Assembly: GCF_009765355.1 (NCBI RefSeq)
Contig: NZ_VTHK01000030.1
Location: 62,001 to 126,000, forward strand
Source of the DNA: Amycolatopsis anabasis
Lineage (GTDB): Bacteria > Actinomycetota > Actinomycetes > Mycobacteriales > Pseudonocardiaceae
Length of the DNA stretch: 64,000 nucleotides
Reading direction: 5' to 3'
The position numbers and the translations under genes were made by a program. The notes beneath the pieces were generated by a model that saw nothing but the letters and a program-made list of their open reading frames with translations, ran no database searches and had not been told where the DNA came from. How positions within the stretch are numbered: the first letter of the stretch is position 1; each line of letters opens with the position of its first letter. Of the stretch, positions 24,070 to 32,953 are shown piece after piece.

Positions 24070-25488
24070 CTACCCCCGCCCTCCCCGCGCCAGCGCGGTG
24101 ACCAGAGCCGCCGCGACGGCGAGGATGCCGGTCGCCCACCAGCTCGCCGTGGCGAAGCCGTGCACCACGGCGGCGGGCGCGGTCATCCCGACCGAAGACG
24201 CGGTCGCGCTCGCCGCGATGGTGTTCAGCGACGCGGTGCCCAGGGACGCGCCCACCTGCTGCGAGGTCGTGATGAACGCCGACGCCACCCCGGCGTCGCG
24301 GGCGGCGACCCCGCTGGTCGCGGTGTTCATCACGGTCGGCATGACCAGCCCGGCCCCGATGCCCAGCACCAGTTCGGCGGGCATGATCAGGCCCCAGAAC
24401 GGGCTCGCCGGGGTCAGCTGGGTGAGCGCCAGCATCGCTCCCGCGAGCAGCAGGAGCCCCACCGCCAGCAGCGGGCGCGGTCCCGTGCGCGGGAACAGCC
24501 TGCGCGTCACCTGCGTCGAGACCACCACGTTGCCCGCGAGCAGCGGCAGGAACGCCAGCCCGGCGGCCAGCGCCCCGTAGCCCATGATCACCTGCAGCTG
24601 GTAGGTCAGGAAGAAGAACATCCCGAACATGCCGAACGCCGCCGCGCCGACCGCGAGGTACGCGGCGGCCCGGCTCCGATCGGCGACCACCGCGAGCGGC
24701 AGCAAGGGGTTCGCGACGCGGGCCTGCCGGACCGCGAACCCGGCGAGCAGCACCACGGCCGCGCCCAGCAGGCCGAGCACCAGCCCCGAGCCCCAGCCGC
24801 GGGTGGCGACCTCGGACAGCGCGTAGACCAGCGCGACGATCCCGCCGCTGCCGAGCAGCCCGCTCACCCAGTCCAGCCGGGTCTCGCGGTGCCGCGCCAC
24901 GTCCGGCAGCAGGAACCAGCCCGCGCCCCCGGCGACCACCGCGATCGGCAGGTTCACGTACAGGCACCAGCGCCAGTCCAGGTACTCGGTCAGCGTGCCA
25001 CCGACCAGCAGGCCGACCGCGGCCCCGGACATCATGATCGCGCTGAACACCCCGATCGCCTTCGCGCGTTCGCGGGTCTCGGTGAACGTGGTGGTCAGCA
25101 GGGACATGGTCGACGGCGTGAGCAGCGCGGCGAACACGCCCTGCGCGGCGCGCGCCCCGATGAGCATCTCCGGACCGGTGGCCGCCCCGCCGACCGCCGA
25201 CGCGATCGCGAACCCCGCGACGCCGACCAGCAGGGTGTTCCGGCGGCCGAGCCGGTCGGCCAGCCGCCCGCCGACCAGCAGGAGCCCGCCGAAGGCGAGC
25301 GTGTACGCGCTGATGGTCCACTGGCGGCCGACATCGGACAGGCCGAGGTCGCGCTGGGCCGCGGGCAGCGCGATGTTCACCACGGTGGTGTCCAGGATGA
25401 CCAGCAGCTGCGCCAGCCCGACGATGGCCAGCACCCACCATCTGCGCCGGTCCGGCGCCGCCACGGGCGCGGGAGCGAGAGTCGTCAT
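24070..25488 (-). CDS. MFS drug exporter, DHA2 (14-helix) family
   Basis: A 472-residue polytopic membrane protein. Helix 1 ends with LLVILDTTVVNIALPAAQRD, the DHA2 motif D1, then GRLADRLGRRNTLL is MFS motif A, and FSAIMMSGAAVGLLVGGTLT is motif C of antiporters. WRWCLYVNLPIAVVAG is typical of the EmrB/QacA group. It probably exports lipophilic or cationic toxic compounds by proton exchange. The ATG at 25488 is preceded by AAGGGGA. Divergent from a TetR gene with a nested dyad between, so it is probably repressed by that TetR protein. Confidence 0.92.
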   Translation of the reverse strand: MTTLAPAPVAAPDRRRWWVLAIVGLAQLLVILDTTVVNIALPAAQRDLGLSDVGRQWTISAYTLAFGGLLLVGGRLADRLGRRNTLLVGVAGFAIASAVGGAATGPEMLIGARAAQGVFAALLTPSTMSLLTTTFTETRERAKAIGVFSAIMMSGAAVGLLVGGTLTEYLDWRWCLYVNLPIAVVAGGAGWFLLPDVARHRETRLDWVSGLLGSGGIVALVYALSEVATRGWGSGLVLGLLGAAVVLLAGFAVRQARVANPLLPLAVVADRSRAAAYLAVGAAAFGMFGMFFFLTYQLQVIMGYGALAAGLAFLPLLAGNVVVSTQVTRRLFPRTGPRPLLAVGLLLLAGAMLALTQLTPASPFWGLIMPAELVLGIGAGLVMPTVMNTATSGVAARDAGVASAFITTSQQVGASLGTASLNTIAASATASSVGMTAPAAVVHGFATASWWATGILAVAAALVTALARGGRG

Positions 25489-25547
25489 GAGGGTCCCCTT
25501 GTGAAGTGTGAGGAGTGAACAGGCACGGGTAAGCTGCGGCGACGAGG

Positions 25548-25617
25548 CTTACTTACCGGCCGACTAGTTAACTAGCTTGCCGTAAGGTAAGTGGTAACTA
25601 GTCGGGCGTCAAGTAAG
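25548..25617. promoter_or_regulatory. large nested dyad operator between MFS and TetR genes
   Basis: Two inverted-repeat pairs share one centre at 25582.5: CTTACTT (25548-25554) with AAGTAAG (25611-25617), and CCGACTAGTTA (25560-25570) with TAACTAGTCGG (25595-25605). CTAGTTAACTAG (25564-25575) is also palindromic by itself. The stretch is markedly AT-rich for this genome and must hold both promoters. A probable TetR-binding site, perhaps for two dimers. Confidence 0.75.
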
Positions 25618-25645
25618 TTTGCGAGCGTTCTCAGAGAGGCGGGAG

Positions 25646-26221
25646 ATGGCGGCGCGGCGTAGCGACACCCGGGAGCGCATCCAGCGGGTCGCACTGGAGC
25701 TGTTCAGCGAGAACGGCTACGAGAAGACATCCCTGCGCGAGATAGCCGAGCGCCTGGACGTGACCAAGGCCGCGCTCTACTACCACTTCCGCACCAAGGA
25801 AGACATCGTCCTGAGCCTGATCGCCGACCTCGAGGGCGCGGTCGGCGAACTCGTCGAATGGGGCCGCGCGCGGGACGGGGACCCCATCGAGACCCGGATC
25901 GAACTGCTCCGGCGGTTCGCCGCGATCACCGAGGGGCAGTACGGCCCGGTGCTGAGCTTCATCCAGCAGAACATGCCCGCGATGAAGAGCCTCGGCATCA
26001 AACCCCGGCTCGGCGAGCGGATGACGGAGCTGTTCGAACTGGTCTGCGCCGACGAGCGCGACCCCGAGGCGCAGCTGCGCGCCCGGCTGGCGCTGGCGGC
26101 GCTGCTGTTCGGCGCGAACCCCGCGTTCCTGGTCGGGCAATCCACCGGGGTCGACTCGACGATCGCCCTGAAGGTGGCGCTTGAGCTGGCTTCCCCGCGG
26201 CCGTCGCGGGACGCCACGTAG
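25646..26221 (+). CDS. TetR-family regulator of the MFS exporter
   Basis: A 191-residue regulator. DNA-binding part: RERIQRVALELFSENGYEKT, then SLREIAERLDVTKAALYYHF, a classic TetR helix-turn-helix. The C-terminal domain is for an unknown ligand. The ATG at 25646 follows a purine-rich GAGAGGCGGGAG. It is divergent from the exporter and ends 10 bases before ispE, so ispE may be read partly from this promoter. Confidence 0.9.
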   Translation: MAARRSDTRERIQRVALELFSENGYEKTSLREIAERLDVTKAALYYHFRTKEDIVLSLIADLEGAVGELVEWGRARDGDPIETRIELLRRFAAITEGQYGPVLSFIQQNMPAMKSLGIKPRLGERMTELFELVCADERDPEAQLRARLALAALLFGANPAFLVGQSTGVDSTIALKVALELASPRPSRDAT

Positions 26222-26231
26222 GCTTGGCGGC

Positions 26232-27197
26232 GTGCTTGCCGTCGTACCACCGCCAGTGACCGTCCGGGTGCCCTCCAAGATCAACCTGCACCTCTCGGTC
26301 GGCGAGCCCCGCAGGGACGGTTTCCACGAACTCACCACCGTTTTCCATGCCCTGTCGCTGACCGACGAGGTCACCGTGGCCGCGACCGAGGATCCGGGGG
26401 TCGAGGTCTACGGCGAGGGCGAGGGGTCGGTGCCGACCGGCGCGAACAACCTCGCCTGGCGCGCGGTGCAGGCGCTGGCCGCGCACGTCGGCAAGGCCGG
26501 CGGCGAGCCGAAGGTGCGCGTGGTGCTGCGCAAGGGCATCCCGGTCGCCGGGGGCATGGCGGGCGGCAGCGCCGACGCGGCCGCCACGCTGGTCGGCCTG
26601 GCCTCGCTGTGGAAGCTGGACATCGGCCGCGACGAGCTGGCCGAGGTCGCCGCGAAACTCGGCAGCGACGTGCCGTTCGCGATCTACGGCGGCACCGCGC
26701 TCGGCACCGGCCGCGGCGAGCAGCTGGTGCCGGTGCTGTCCCGGCACACGTTCCACTGGGTGCTGGCCTTCGACCAGCGCGGCCTGTCCACGCCCCGGGT
26801 GTACGGCGAGCTGGATCGCCTGCGCGCCGAGGGCGACCCGCCGCGCGTCGGTTCGCACGCGCCGGTGGTGGAGGCGCTGGCTTCCGGCGACCCGCGCCAG
26901 CTCGCCCTGTTGCTGGGCAACGATCTGCAGGCCGCGGCCGTGTCGCTGCGCCCGGGGTTGCGGCGCACGCTGCGGGCCGGGGTGAACGCGGGCGCGCTCG
27001 CCGGGACCGTTTCCGGTTCCGGGCCGACGTGCGCGTTCCTCTGCGCCGACGCGGAATCCGCGCTCGAGGTGGCCGCCGAGCTGTCCGGCGCCGGGGTGTG
27101 CCGCACGGTCCGGGTCGCGCACGGCCCGGTGCCCGGCGCCCGCCTGGTCGGCGGCGACGACGCCCCGCGCCCCATGCCGCCCCAGGTGCACGCGTGA
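26232..27197 (+). CDS. ispE: 4-diphosphocytidyl-2-C-methyl-D-erythritol kinase
   Basis: A 321-residue GHMP kinase of the MEP isoprenoid pathway, phosphorylating CDP-ME at the 2-hydroxyl. VRVPSKINLHLSVGEPRRDG is the N-terminal substrate motif, PVAGGMAGGSADAAATLVGL the ATP loop, and AGTVSGSGPTCAFLC the third GHMP motif. The GTG at 26232 is used; VTVRVPSK 24 bases later is an alternative. Followed after 32 bases by an ABC-F gene. Confidence 0.95.
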   Translation: MLAVVPPPVTVRVPSKINLHLSVGEPRRDGFHELTTVFHALSLTDEVTVAATEDPGVEVYGEGEGSVPTGANNLAWRAVQALAAHVGKAGGEPKVRVVLRKGIPVAGGMAGGSADAAATLVGLASLWKLDIGRDELAEVAAKLGSDVPFAIYGGTALGTGRGEQLVPVLSRHTFHWVLAFDQRGLSTPRVYGELDRLRAEGDPPRVGSHAPVVEALASGDPRQLALLLGNDLQAAAVSLRPGLRRTLRAGVNAGALAGTVSGSGPTCAFLCADAESALEVAAELSGAGVCRTVRVAHGPVPGARLVGGDDAPRPMPPQVHA

Positions 27198-27229
27198 ACC
27201 GGACACTGTGGACGGTGGAGAGCTAGCTG

Positions 27230-29002
27230 ATGGTCAACCTGATCAACCTGGAATCGGTTTCCAAGTCCTACGGCGTGCGTCCGCTGCTGGACTCGGTTTC
27301 CCTCGGCGTGGGGGAAGGCGACCGGATCGGGGTCGTCGGGCTCAACGGCGGCGGCAAGACGACGTTGCTCGAGGTGCTCGCCGGGATCGCGCCGCCGGAT
27401 TCCGGGCGGGTGAGCCGGGTCGGCGGGCTGCGGATGGCGGTGGTCACCCAGCGGACCGAACTGCGCGGCGAGACCGTCCGCGAGGCGGCGCTGTCCGCCT
27501 ACGGCGCCGAACACGAATGGGCGGCCGACGCGCGCGTCCGGTCTATTGTGGACGGACTGGGACTTTCCGGGCTGGGGCTGGAAACGCCGACGGCGAACCT
27601 GTCCGGCGGGGAGCGGCGGCGGATCGCGCTGGCCACGGCCCTGGTCGGTGAGCTGGACCTGATCGTGCTCGACGAGCCGACCAACCATCTCGACGTCGAA
27701 GGGGTGCGCTGGCTGGCCGATCACCTGCTCGCCCGCCGGGTCGCGCTGGTGGTCGTCACGCACGACCGGTGGTTCCTGGACACCGTGTGCTCCCGGACCT
27801 GGGAGGTCGTCGACGGCCGCGTCGAACAGTACGAGGGCGGTTACGCCGACTGGGTCTTCGGCCGCGCCGAGCGGGCCCGCCTGGCCGCGACGGCGGAGGA
27901 GAAGCGGCGCAACCTGGCCCGCAAGGAACTCGCCTGGCTGCAACGCGGCGCGAAGGCGCGGACCTCCAAACCGCGGTACCGCGTCGACGCCGCCGAGGCG
28001 CTGATCGCCGACGTGCCCGAACCGCGCGACTCGGTCGAGCTGATGGCCTTCGCCAAACGCCGCCTGGGCAAGACCGTGCTCGAACTGGAGGACACCACCC
28101 TGCGGGTCGGCGACCGGGCACTGCTCGACAACGTCACCTGGCGGATCGGCCCGGGCGATCGGATCGGCCTGGTCGGGGTGAACGGCTCCGGGAAGACCAC
28201 CCTGCTGAAACTGCTCGCCGGTGAGACGGAACCGGTGTACGGCAAGCGAATCCAGGGCAAGACGGTCCGGCTCGCGCATCTGACCCAGGAACTGGAGGAC
28301 CTCCCCGGGCACCTCCGCGTGCTGGAGGCCGTCGAGCAGATCGCCGGGCGCGTGGTGCTCGGCAAGCAGGAACTCTCGGCTTCCCAGCTCGCCGAGAAAC
28401 TCGGCTTCCCGCCCGCCAAGCAGTGGACGCCGGTCGAGGACCTCTCCGGCGGCGAGCGGCGGCGCCTGCAACTCGCGCGCCTGCTGATGGGCGAGCCGAA
28501 CGTGCTGCTGCTGGACGAGCCCACCAACGATCTCGACATCGACACCCTGCAACAACTCGAGGACCTGCTCGACTCGTGGCCGGGCAGCATGGTGGTCGTC
28601 TCGCACGACCGCTACCTGGTCGAGCGCGTCTGCGACACGGTGGTCGCGTTGTTCGGCGACGGCCGGATCACCCACCTGCCCGGCGGGATCGACGAGTACC
28701 TCGCCCGCCGCGCGCGGCTCGCCGAGGACCAGCAGGCGGCGAACCAGCGCGGCAAGGCCGCCGAGCCGAGCGCGCAGAAGGTGAGCGCGGCCGAGAAACG
28801 CGCCGCGGGCAAGGAGCTCGCGCGGCTGGAACGCCGGTTGAACACCTTGCACGACAAGGAAACCAAGCTCCACGACGCGCTCGCCGCGGCGGCCACCGAT
28901 CCGGCGAAGCTGATCGAGCTGAACACCGAGCTGAAGGCCGTGCTCGCGGAGAAGGACGACGTCGAGTCGCGCTGGCTGGAGACCTCGGAACTGGCCGAAT
29001 AG
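27230..29002 (+). CDS. ABC-F family ATPase
   Basis: A 590-residue soluble protein with two ABC domains and no membrane part. First: GLNGGGKTTLLEVLAGI, NLSGGERRRIALATALVGE, LIVLDEPTNHLDVE. Second: GVNGSGKTTLLKLLAGE, DLSGGERRRLQLARLLMGE, VLLLDEPTNDLDID. The linker between them is charged and a C-terminal coiled coil follows (EKRAAGKELARLERRLNTLH), as in Uup-type proteins. ABC-F proteins act on ribosomes, in translation control or antibiotic protection; which applies here is not visible. It follows ispE, as in several actinobacteria. Confidence 0.9.
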   Translation: MVNLINLESVSKSYGVRPLLDSVSLGVGEGDRIGVVGLNGGGKTTLLEVLAGIAPPDSGRVSRVGGLRMAVVTQRTELRGETVREAALSAYGAEHEWAADARVRSIVDGLGLSGLGLETPTANLSGGERRRIALATALVGELDLIVLDEPTNHLDVEGVRWLADHLLARRVALVVVTHDRWFLDTVCSRTWEVVDGRVEQYEGGYADWVFGRAERARLAATAEEKRRNLARKELAWLQRGAKARTSKPRYRVDAAEALIADVPEPRDSVELMAFAKRRLGKTVLELEDTTLRVGDRALLDNVTWRIGPGDRIGLVGVNGSGKTTLLKLLAGETEPVYGKRIQGKTVRLAHLTQELEDLPGHLRVLEAVEQIAGRVVLGKQELSASQLAEKLGFPPAKQWTPVEDLSGGERRRLQLARLLMGEPNVLLLDEPTNDLDIDTLQQLEDLLDSWPGSMVVVSHDRYLVERVCDTVVALFGDGRITHLPGGIDEYLARRARLAEDQQAANQRGKAAEPSAQKVSAAEKRAAGKELARLERRLNTLHDKETKLHDALAAAATDPAKLIELNTELKAVLAEKDDVESRWLETSELAE

Positions 29003-29015
29003 CGGGCGCGCTAGG

Positions 29016-29042
29016 GAGGAACCCCTTCGGGCGGGGTACTCC
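29016..29042 (+). terminator. hairpin after ABC-F gene
   Basis: ACCCC (29021-29025) pairs with GGGGT (29033-29037), and flanking GGAG with CTCC extends the stem. It lies 14 bases after the ABC-F stop and 68 before the next gene. No T-tract. Confidence 0.4.
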
Positions 29043-29109
29043 GGGGGCACAACCGGCAGAATGTGCCGACCGGAGCACGCCGTTCCGGGCGGCGGATAAG
29101 GTGTTCCGC

Positions 29110-30801
29110 ATGAGTAGGTTCGTGGACACGCTGGTCGCCACCGCGGCCGGCGGCGGTCAGCAGCGCGGCATGGTCACCGGTGAGCCCCACGAACCGGTTC
29201 GAAGGACCTGGGCCGAAGTGCACGAGCAGGCCAAACGCGTCGCGGGCGCGCTGGTCGAAGGCGGCACCGGGCCGGGCAGCGCGGTCGCCGTATTGGCCGC
29301 GGCGCCGGCCCTGATCGCGCCGACCGTGCAGGCCGTCTGGCTCGCCGGGGGCAGCGTCACCATGCTGCACCAGCCCACCCCGCGCACCGACCTCGCGGAA
29401 TGGGCCGAGGACACGGTCCGCGTGCTGCGCATGATCGGCTCCGAGCTGGTGCTGCTCGGCGAACCGTTCGACCAGCTCGCCCCGGTGCTCACCGAGCACG
29501 GCATCGGTTTCCGCATGATCACCGACCTGTTCTCCGGCGAGCCGCTCGCCGAACCGGTGCCCAGCGCCGAGGATTCGCTCGCGCTGCTGCAGCTCACCAG
29601 CGGGTCCACCGCCGAGCCGAAGGCCGTGAAGATCACCTACGGCAACCTGTACTCGAACGTCAAGGCCATGGTGGACCGGGCCGAGTTCGTCTTCGACGAA
29701 GACGTGATGGTGTCCTGGCTGCCCACCTTCCACGACATGGGCATGGTCGGGTTCCTCACCGTGCCGATGACCTTCGGCGTCGAGCTGATCAAGATCACCC
29801 CGGTCGAGTTCCTCTCCGGCCCGCTGATCTGGCCGCGGCTGATCACCAAGTACCGCGCCACCACCACGGCCGCGCCGAACTTCGCCTACGCGATCGTCGG
29901 GCGGCGGATGAACGGGGTCGACGAGGACGACGCCTTCGACCTGTCCACGCTGCGGATCGCGCTCAACGGCGCCGAACCCATCGACGAGACCGCGGTCAAG
30001 ACGTTCACCGACGCGGGCGCCCGGTTCAAGATGCCCGCGGAGTGCGTCTTCCCGGCTTACGGCATGGCCGAGGCGACGCTCGCGGTGTCGTTCGCGCCGC
30101 TGTTCACCGGGTTGACCCTGGACTTCGTCGAGGCGGACGCGCTGGAAGCCGACAACCGCGCGGTGCCGGTGCCGGAGGGCGATCCGCGCCGGGGCACCGA
30201 CGACGTCCGCTCGTTCGCGATCCTCGGCCGCCCGCTGGACGGGCTCGAGGCGGAGATCGTCGACGACCGGGGAAACCGGCTCGGCGAGCGCGAAGTCGGC
30301 GAGATCAGGCTGCGCGGGGAAGCCGTCACGCCCGGCTACCTGACCATGGACGGCCCGGTGTCCACTCAGGACGCCGAGGGCTGGTTCGCCACCGGCGATC
30401 TGGGCTACCTGGTGGACGGCCAGATCGTCATCTGCGGGCGCCGCAAGGACGTCATCATCATGGGCGGCCGCAACATCTACCCCACCGACATCGAACGCGC
30501 GGCCACCTCGGTGGACGGTGTCCGCGCGGGCAACGCGGTCGCCGTCCGGATCGACGCGGGCACCCGGCGGGAGCGGTTCGCCGTGGTGCTCGAGTCCAAA
30601 CTGGCCGGTGACTCCGACGCCGAACGCGTGCTGGCCAAGGAGGTCGCGGCCCGCGTCCGGGACGCTGTGGACATGCGCCCGTTCGCCGTGGTGGTGCTGC
30701 CGACCGGCAGCCTGCCGAAGACGCCCTCGGGCAAGGTCAAGCGCGCGGCCACGGCGACCCAGTTCGCGGACCGGATCGAGAACGCCTCCAAGACCAGCTA
30801 A
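29110..30801 (+). CDS. fatty-acyl adenylating enzyme (FadD/FAAL-like, Pks16-type)
   Basis: A 563-residue ANL enzyme. Adenylation motifs: LLQLTSGSTAEPKAVKITYG, FPAYGMAEATLAVSFAP, GWFATGDLGYLVDGQIVICG and GRRKDVIIMGGRNIYPTDIE; the C-terminal catalytic lysine is in LPKTPSGKVKRAAT. It activates a fatty acid as an adenylate and may pass it to CoA or a carrier protein. No carrier or synthase gene is adjacent. By position and type it matches mycobacterial pks16 (Rv1013, from memory). The ATG at 29110 begins the conserved N-terminus. Confidence 0.88.
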   Translation: MSRFVDTLVATAAGGGQQRGMVTGEPHEPVRRTWAEVHEQAKRVAGALVEGGTGPGSAVAVLAAAPALIAPTVQAVWLAGGSVTMLHQPTPRTDLAEWAEDTVRVLRMIGSELVLLGEPFDQLAPVLTEHGIGFRMITDLFSGEPLAEPVPSAEDSLALLQLTSGSTAEPKAVKITYGNLYSNVKAMVDRAEFVFDEDVMVSWLPTFHDMGMVGFLTVPMTFGVELIKITPVEFLSGPLIWPRLITKYRATTTAAPNFAYAIVGRRMNGVDEDDAFDLSTLRIALNGAEPIDETAVKTFTDAGARFKMPAECVFPAYGMAEATLAVSFAPLFTGLTLDFVEADALEADNRAVPVPEGDPRRGTDDVRSFAILGRPLDGLEAEIVDDRGNRLGEREVGEIRLRGEAVTPGYLTMDGPVSTQDAEGWFATGDLGYLVDGQIVICGRRKDVIIMGGRNIYPTDIERAATSVDGVRAGNAVAVRIDAGTRRERFAVVLESKLAGDSDAERVLAKEVAARVRDAVDMRPFAVVVLPTGSLPKTPSGKVKRAATATQFADRIENASKTS

Positions 30802-31142
30802 CCGCGGACCTTCCGCCGCCACAGCGGTTTGCGCGTGTGCGAGTGCTCCAGCGCGGGCGCGATGTGGAACCGTTCGGTCGCGGTCTCCGCGCGTCCGGCC
30901 AGCGTGCTCTCCACCAGTTGGAGGAAGACGTCGACCTCGGCCTGGTCGTACCCGCGCTTGCCCAGCGCGGGCCGGCCGAAGGAGACGCTGTGCACCTCCT
31001 CCGGGGTCACCGTGTCCTCACCGCGCAGGGTCGCGGCGACCCGGATGAGGAAGGTGTCCACGTCCGCCACCGAATAACCGCGGGTGCCGATCGCGGCGAG
31101 GGCGAACTGGACGTCGTACACGTCGTCCGCGGTCAGTGTCAT
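30798..31142 (-). CDS. DivIVA-motif protein, second of a tandem pair
   Basis: A 114-residue protein with two copies of a DivIVA N-terminal-type motif: VYDVQFALAAIGTRGYSVAD (VDTFL follows) and VHSVSFGRPALGKRGYDQAE (VDVFL follows). In full DivIVA/Wag31 this motif binds curved membrane at poles and septa, but here the long coiled coil is missing. The rest is a basic tail (HTRKPLWRRKVRG). The ATG overlaps the stop of the upstream paralogue by one base (TGATG). Convergent and overlapping by 4 bases with the FadD-like gene. Role unknown; a polar adaptor is a guess. Confidence 0.75.
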   Translation of the reverse strand: MTLTADDVYDVQFALAAIGTRGYSVADVDTFLIRVAATLRGEDTVTPEEVHSVSFGRPALGKRGYDQAEVDVFLQLVESTLAGRAETATERFHIAPALEHSHTRKPLWRRKVRG

Positions 31143-31513
31143 CAGCTGTCCTGGAAGTGCTCGATGCGGGCGGTGGTGGGTGAGTCGTGCCAGTCGGCGC
31201 GCTCGGCGGTGGCCTGGGACTGCTCGCGGGCCAGCGGCACCTCGTGGACCCGCCGCCCGGTGCGATTGGCCAGCTCTTCCTCGACCGCGTCGAGGAACTC
31301 GTCGACTTCGCGCTCGTCGTAGCCGCGCTTGCCGATCAGCGGTTTGCCGAACATGACGTGGTGGACCTCGGCGGCGGTCAGATCGTCCTCGTCGGCCAGC
31401 GTCTTCGCGATGCGCTGGAGGAACTCGTCCACCTCGCCCTTGGCGTAACCGCGCCTTCCGATCGGCGAATTCGAGAATTCGACGTTGTGGACGTCTTCGG
31501 GCGTGAAGGACAT
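31142..31513 (-). CDS. DivIVA-motif protein, first of a tandem pair
   Basis: A 123-residue paralogue of the next gene, again with two motif copies: VHNVEFSNSPIGRRGYAKGE (VDEFL follows) and VHHVMFGKPLIGKRGYDERE (VDEFL follows). The second is flanked by a short helical stretch (DAVEEELANRTGRRV). Four related copies in two adjacent genes point to duplication at two levels. Coupled to the downstream gene by a one-base overlap. The upstream gap (31514-31705) has no gene I can see. Confidence 0.75.
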   Translation of the reverse strand: MSFTPEDVHNVEFSNSPIGRRGYAKGEVDEFLQRIAKTLADEDDLTAAEVHHVMFGKPLIGKRGYDEREVDEFLDAVEEELANRTGRRVHEVPLAREQSQATAERADWHDSPTTARIEHFQDS

Positions 31514-31705
31514 GAAACTCTCCCAGATCCGAGGGCTCGGGTCGACGCTGTCGCCGCCTACCTTGCTAGCCGCCGCGCGGGGCTCCGGGGAAGACTTCGC
31601 CGATTCGTCGACTCGATCAGGGGTGGGAACACACGCCTTCGGGTGAGCCCGGGCTACGCAGCGCTGATGTGAGCGCTTTCACATTCGCGCGTTCGCCGGG
31701 GGCGG

Positions 31706-32305
31706 TCAGCCCGCGTGGAAGGTGTTCTGGGCCGCGGTGAGGCCGTCGCGGATCAGCGCCTCGACCGCGTCGGCGCAGCGGTCGATGTTGAGCGCGAGTT
31801 CCTTGCGCTCGACGGTCGAGAAGTCCTTGAGGACGTAGTCGGCCGGGTCCATCCGGCCCGGCGGACGGTCGATGCCGAAGCGAACGCGGTAATAGTCCTT
31901 GGTGCCCAACGACTTCGTGATCGAGCGGAGTCCGTTGTGGCCGTTGTCGCCACCGCCGAGCTTGAGCTTCAGCGCGCCGTAGGGCAGGTCCAGCTCGTCG
32001 TGCACCACGACGACCCCGGACGGGGCGACCTTGTAGAACCGGGCGGTGCCCGCGACCGGGCCGCCGGAGAGGTTCATGAACGAACGCGGTTTGGCGCACA
32101 CGACCTTGCGCCCGGCCAGACGACCCTCGAGCACCTCGGCGCCGCCCTTGTGCGCCTTGAACTTCCCGCCGACGCGGGCGGCGAGTTCGTCGAGGACCAG
32201 GAAACCGATGTTGTGCCGGTTGCCCTCGTACCGGGGACCGGGATTGCCGAGGCCGACGAGCAGCACCTGCTCGCCGGCCCCGGGGAGGTCGGTCGGTTGA
32301 CCCAT
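31706..32305 (-). CDS. pth: peptidyl-tRNA hydrolase
   Basis: A 199-residue enzyme that frees tRNA from prematurely released peptidyl-tRNA. LLVGLGNPGPRYEGNRHNIG carries the conserved Asn and catalytic His; KPRSFMNLSGG, VVVHDELDLPYGALKLKLGG and GDNGHNGLRSI follow, with YYRVRFGIDRPP. The ATG at 32305 is 9 bases after the rplY stop, so the two form an operon, as is usual in actinobacteria (rplY-pth). Confidence 0.96.
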   Translation of the reverse strand: MGQPTDLPGAGEQVLLVGLGNPGPRYEGNRHNIGFLVLDELAARVGGKFKAHKGGAEVLEGRLAGRKVVCAKPRSFMNLSGGPVAGTARFYKVAPSGVVVVHDELDLPYGALKLKLGGGDNGHNGLRSITKSLGTKDYYRVRFGIDRPPGRMDPADYVLKDFSTVERKELALNIDRCADAVEALIRDGLTAAQNTFHAG

Positions 32306-32314
32306 GGTGGTGGG

Positions 32315-32953
32315 TTACTCGGCGTCGCCGCCGGTCTCCGGCTTGTCCTCGACGACACCGGCGCCCTCGGCGTCGGCCTCGGCCTCCATGGACGCCTCGC
32401 TCGGCGCCTCGTTGACCGCCACGACCAGCGCCTCCGGGTCGGTGAGCAGTTCGGCCCCGGCGGGCAGGGCGACCTGGCCGGCGTTGATGTGGGTGCCCGC
32501 GCCCAGGCCCTCGATGGAGACCTCGACCTGCTCGGGGATGTGCAGCGCCTCGACCTCGACCGACAGGGTGTCCAGGTCCTGGTTCACCAGGGTGCCCGGG
32601 CCGGCGTCGCCGGTCAGCACGACCGGGACGTCCACGGTGACCTTCTCGCCGCGCTTGACCACGAGCAGGTCGACGTGCTCGATGTAGTTCTTCAGCGGGT
32701 GCACGGTGATGGTCTTGGTCAGGGCCAGTTCGGTGCCCTTGCCGTCGGTGTTCTCGACGTCGAGGGTCAGCACGGCGTTGCTGCCGTTCTCCCGGATCAC
32801 GCGCGCGAACTCGATGGCCGGCAGGGCCAGATGACGCGGGTCCGAGCCGTGGCCGTACAGCACCGCGGGGATCTTGCCGGCGCGACGGGTGCGACGCGCG
32901 GCGCCCTTGCCGAACTCGGTGCGGGGCTCGACGGACAGACGTACCTCGGACAC
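32315..32953 (-). CDS. rplY: 50S ribosomal protein L25/Ctc family, long form
   Basis: A 212-residue two-domain L25 (Ctc type). The N-terminal 5S-rRNA-binding domain has RTEFGKGAARRTRRAGKIPA and VLYGHG; the C-terminal TL5-like β domain runs from about residue 95 and ends in an acidic tail (EAPSEASMEAEADAEGAGVV). The GTG at 32953 is preceded by AAGGAG at 9 bases. The upstream gap shared with the divergent lipoprotein gene must hold both promoters. Confidence 0.95.
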   Translation of the reverse strand: MSEVRLSVEPRTEFGKGAARRTRRAGKIPAVLYGHGSDPRHLALPAIEFARVIRENGSNAVLTLDVENTDGKGTELALTKTITVHPLKNYIEHVDLLVVKRGEKVTVDVPVVLTGDAGPGTLVNQDLDTLSVEVEALHIPEQVEVSIEGLGAGTHINAGQVALPAGAELLTDPEALVVAVNEAPSEASMEAEADAEGAGVVEDKPETGGDAE

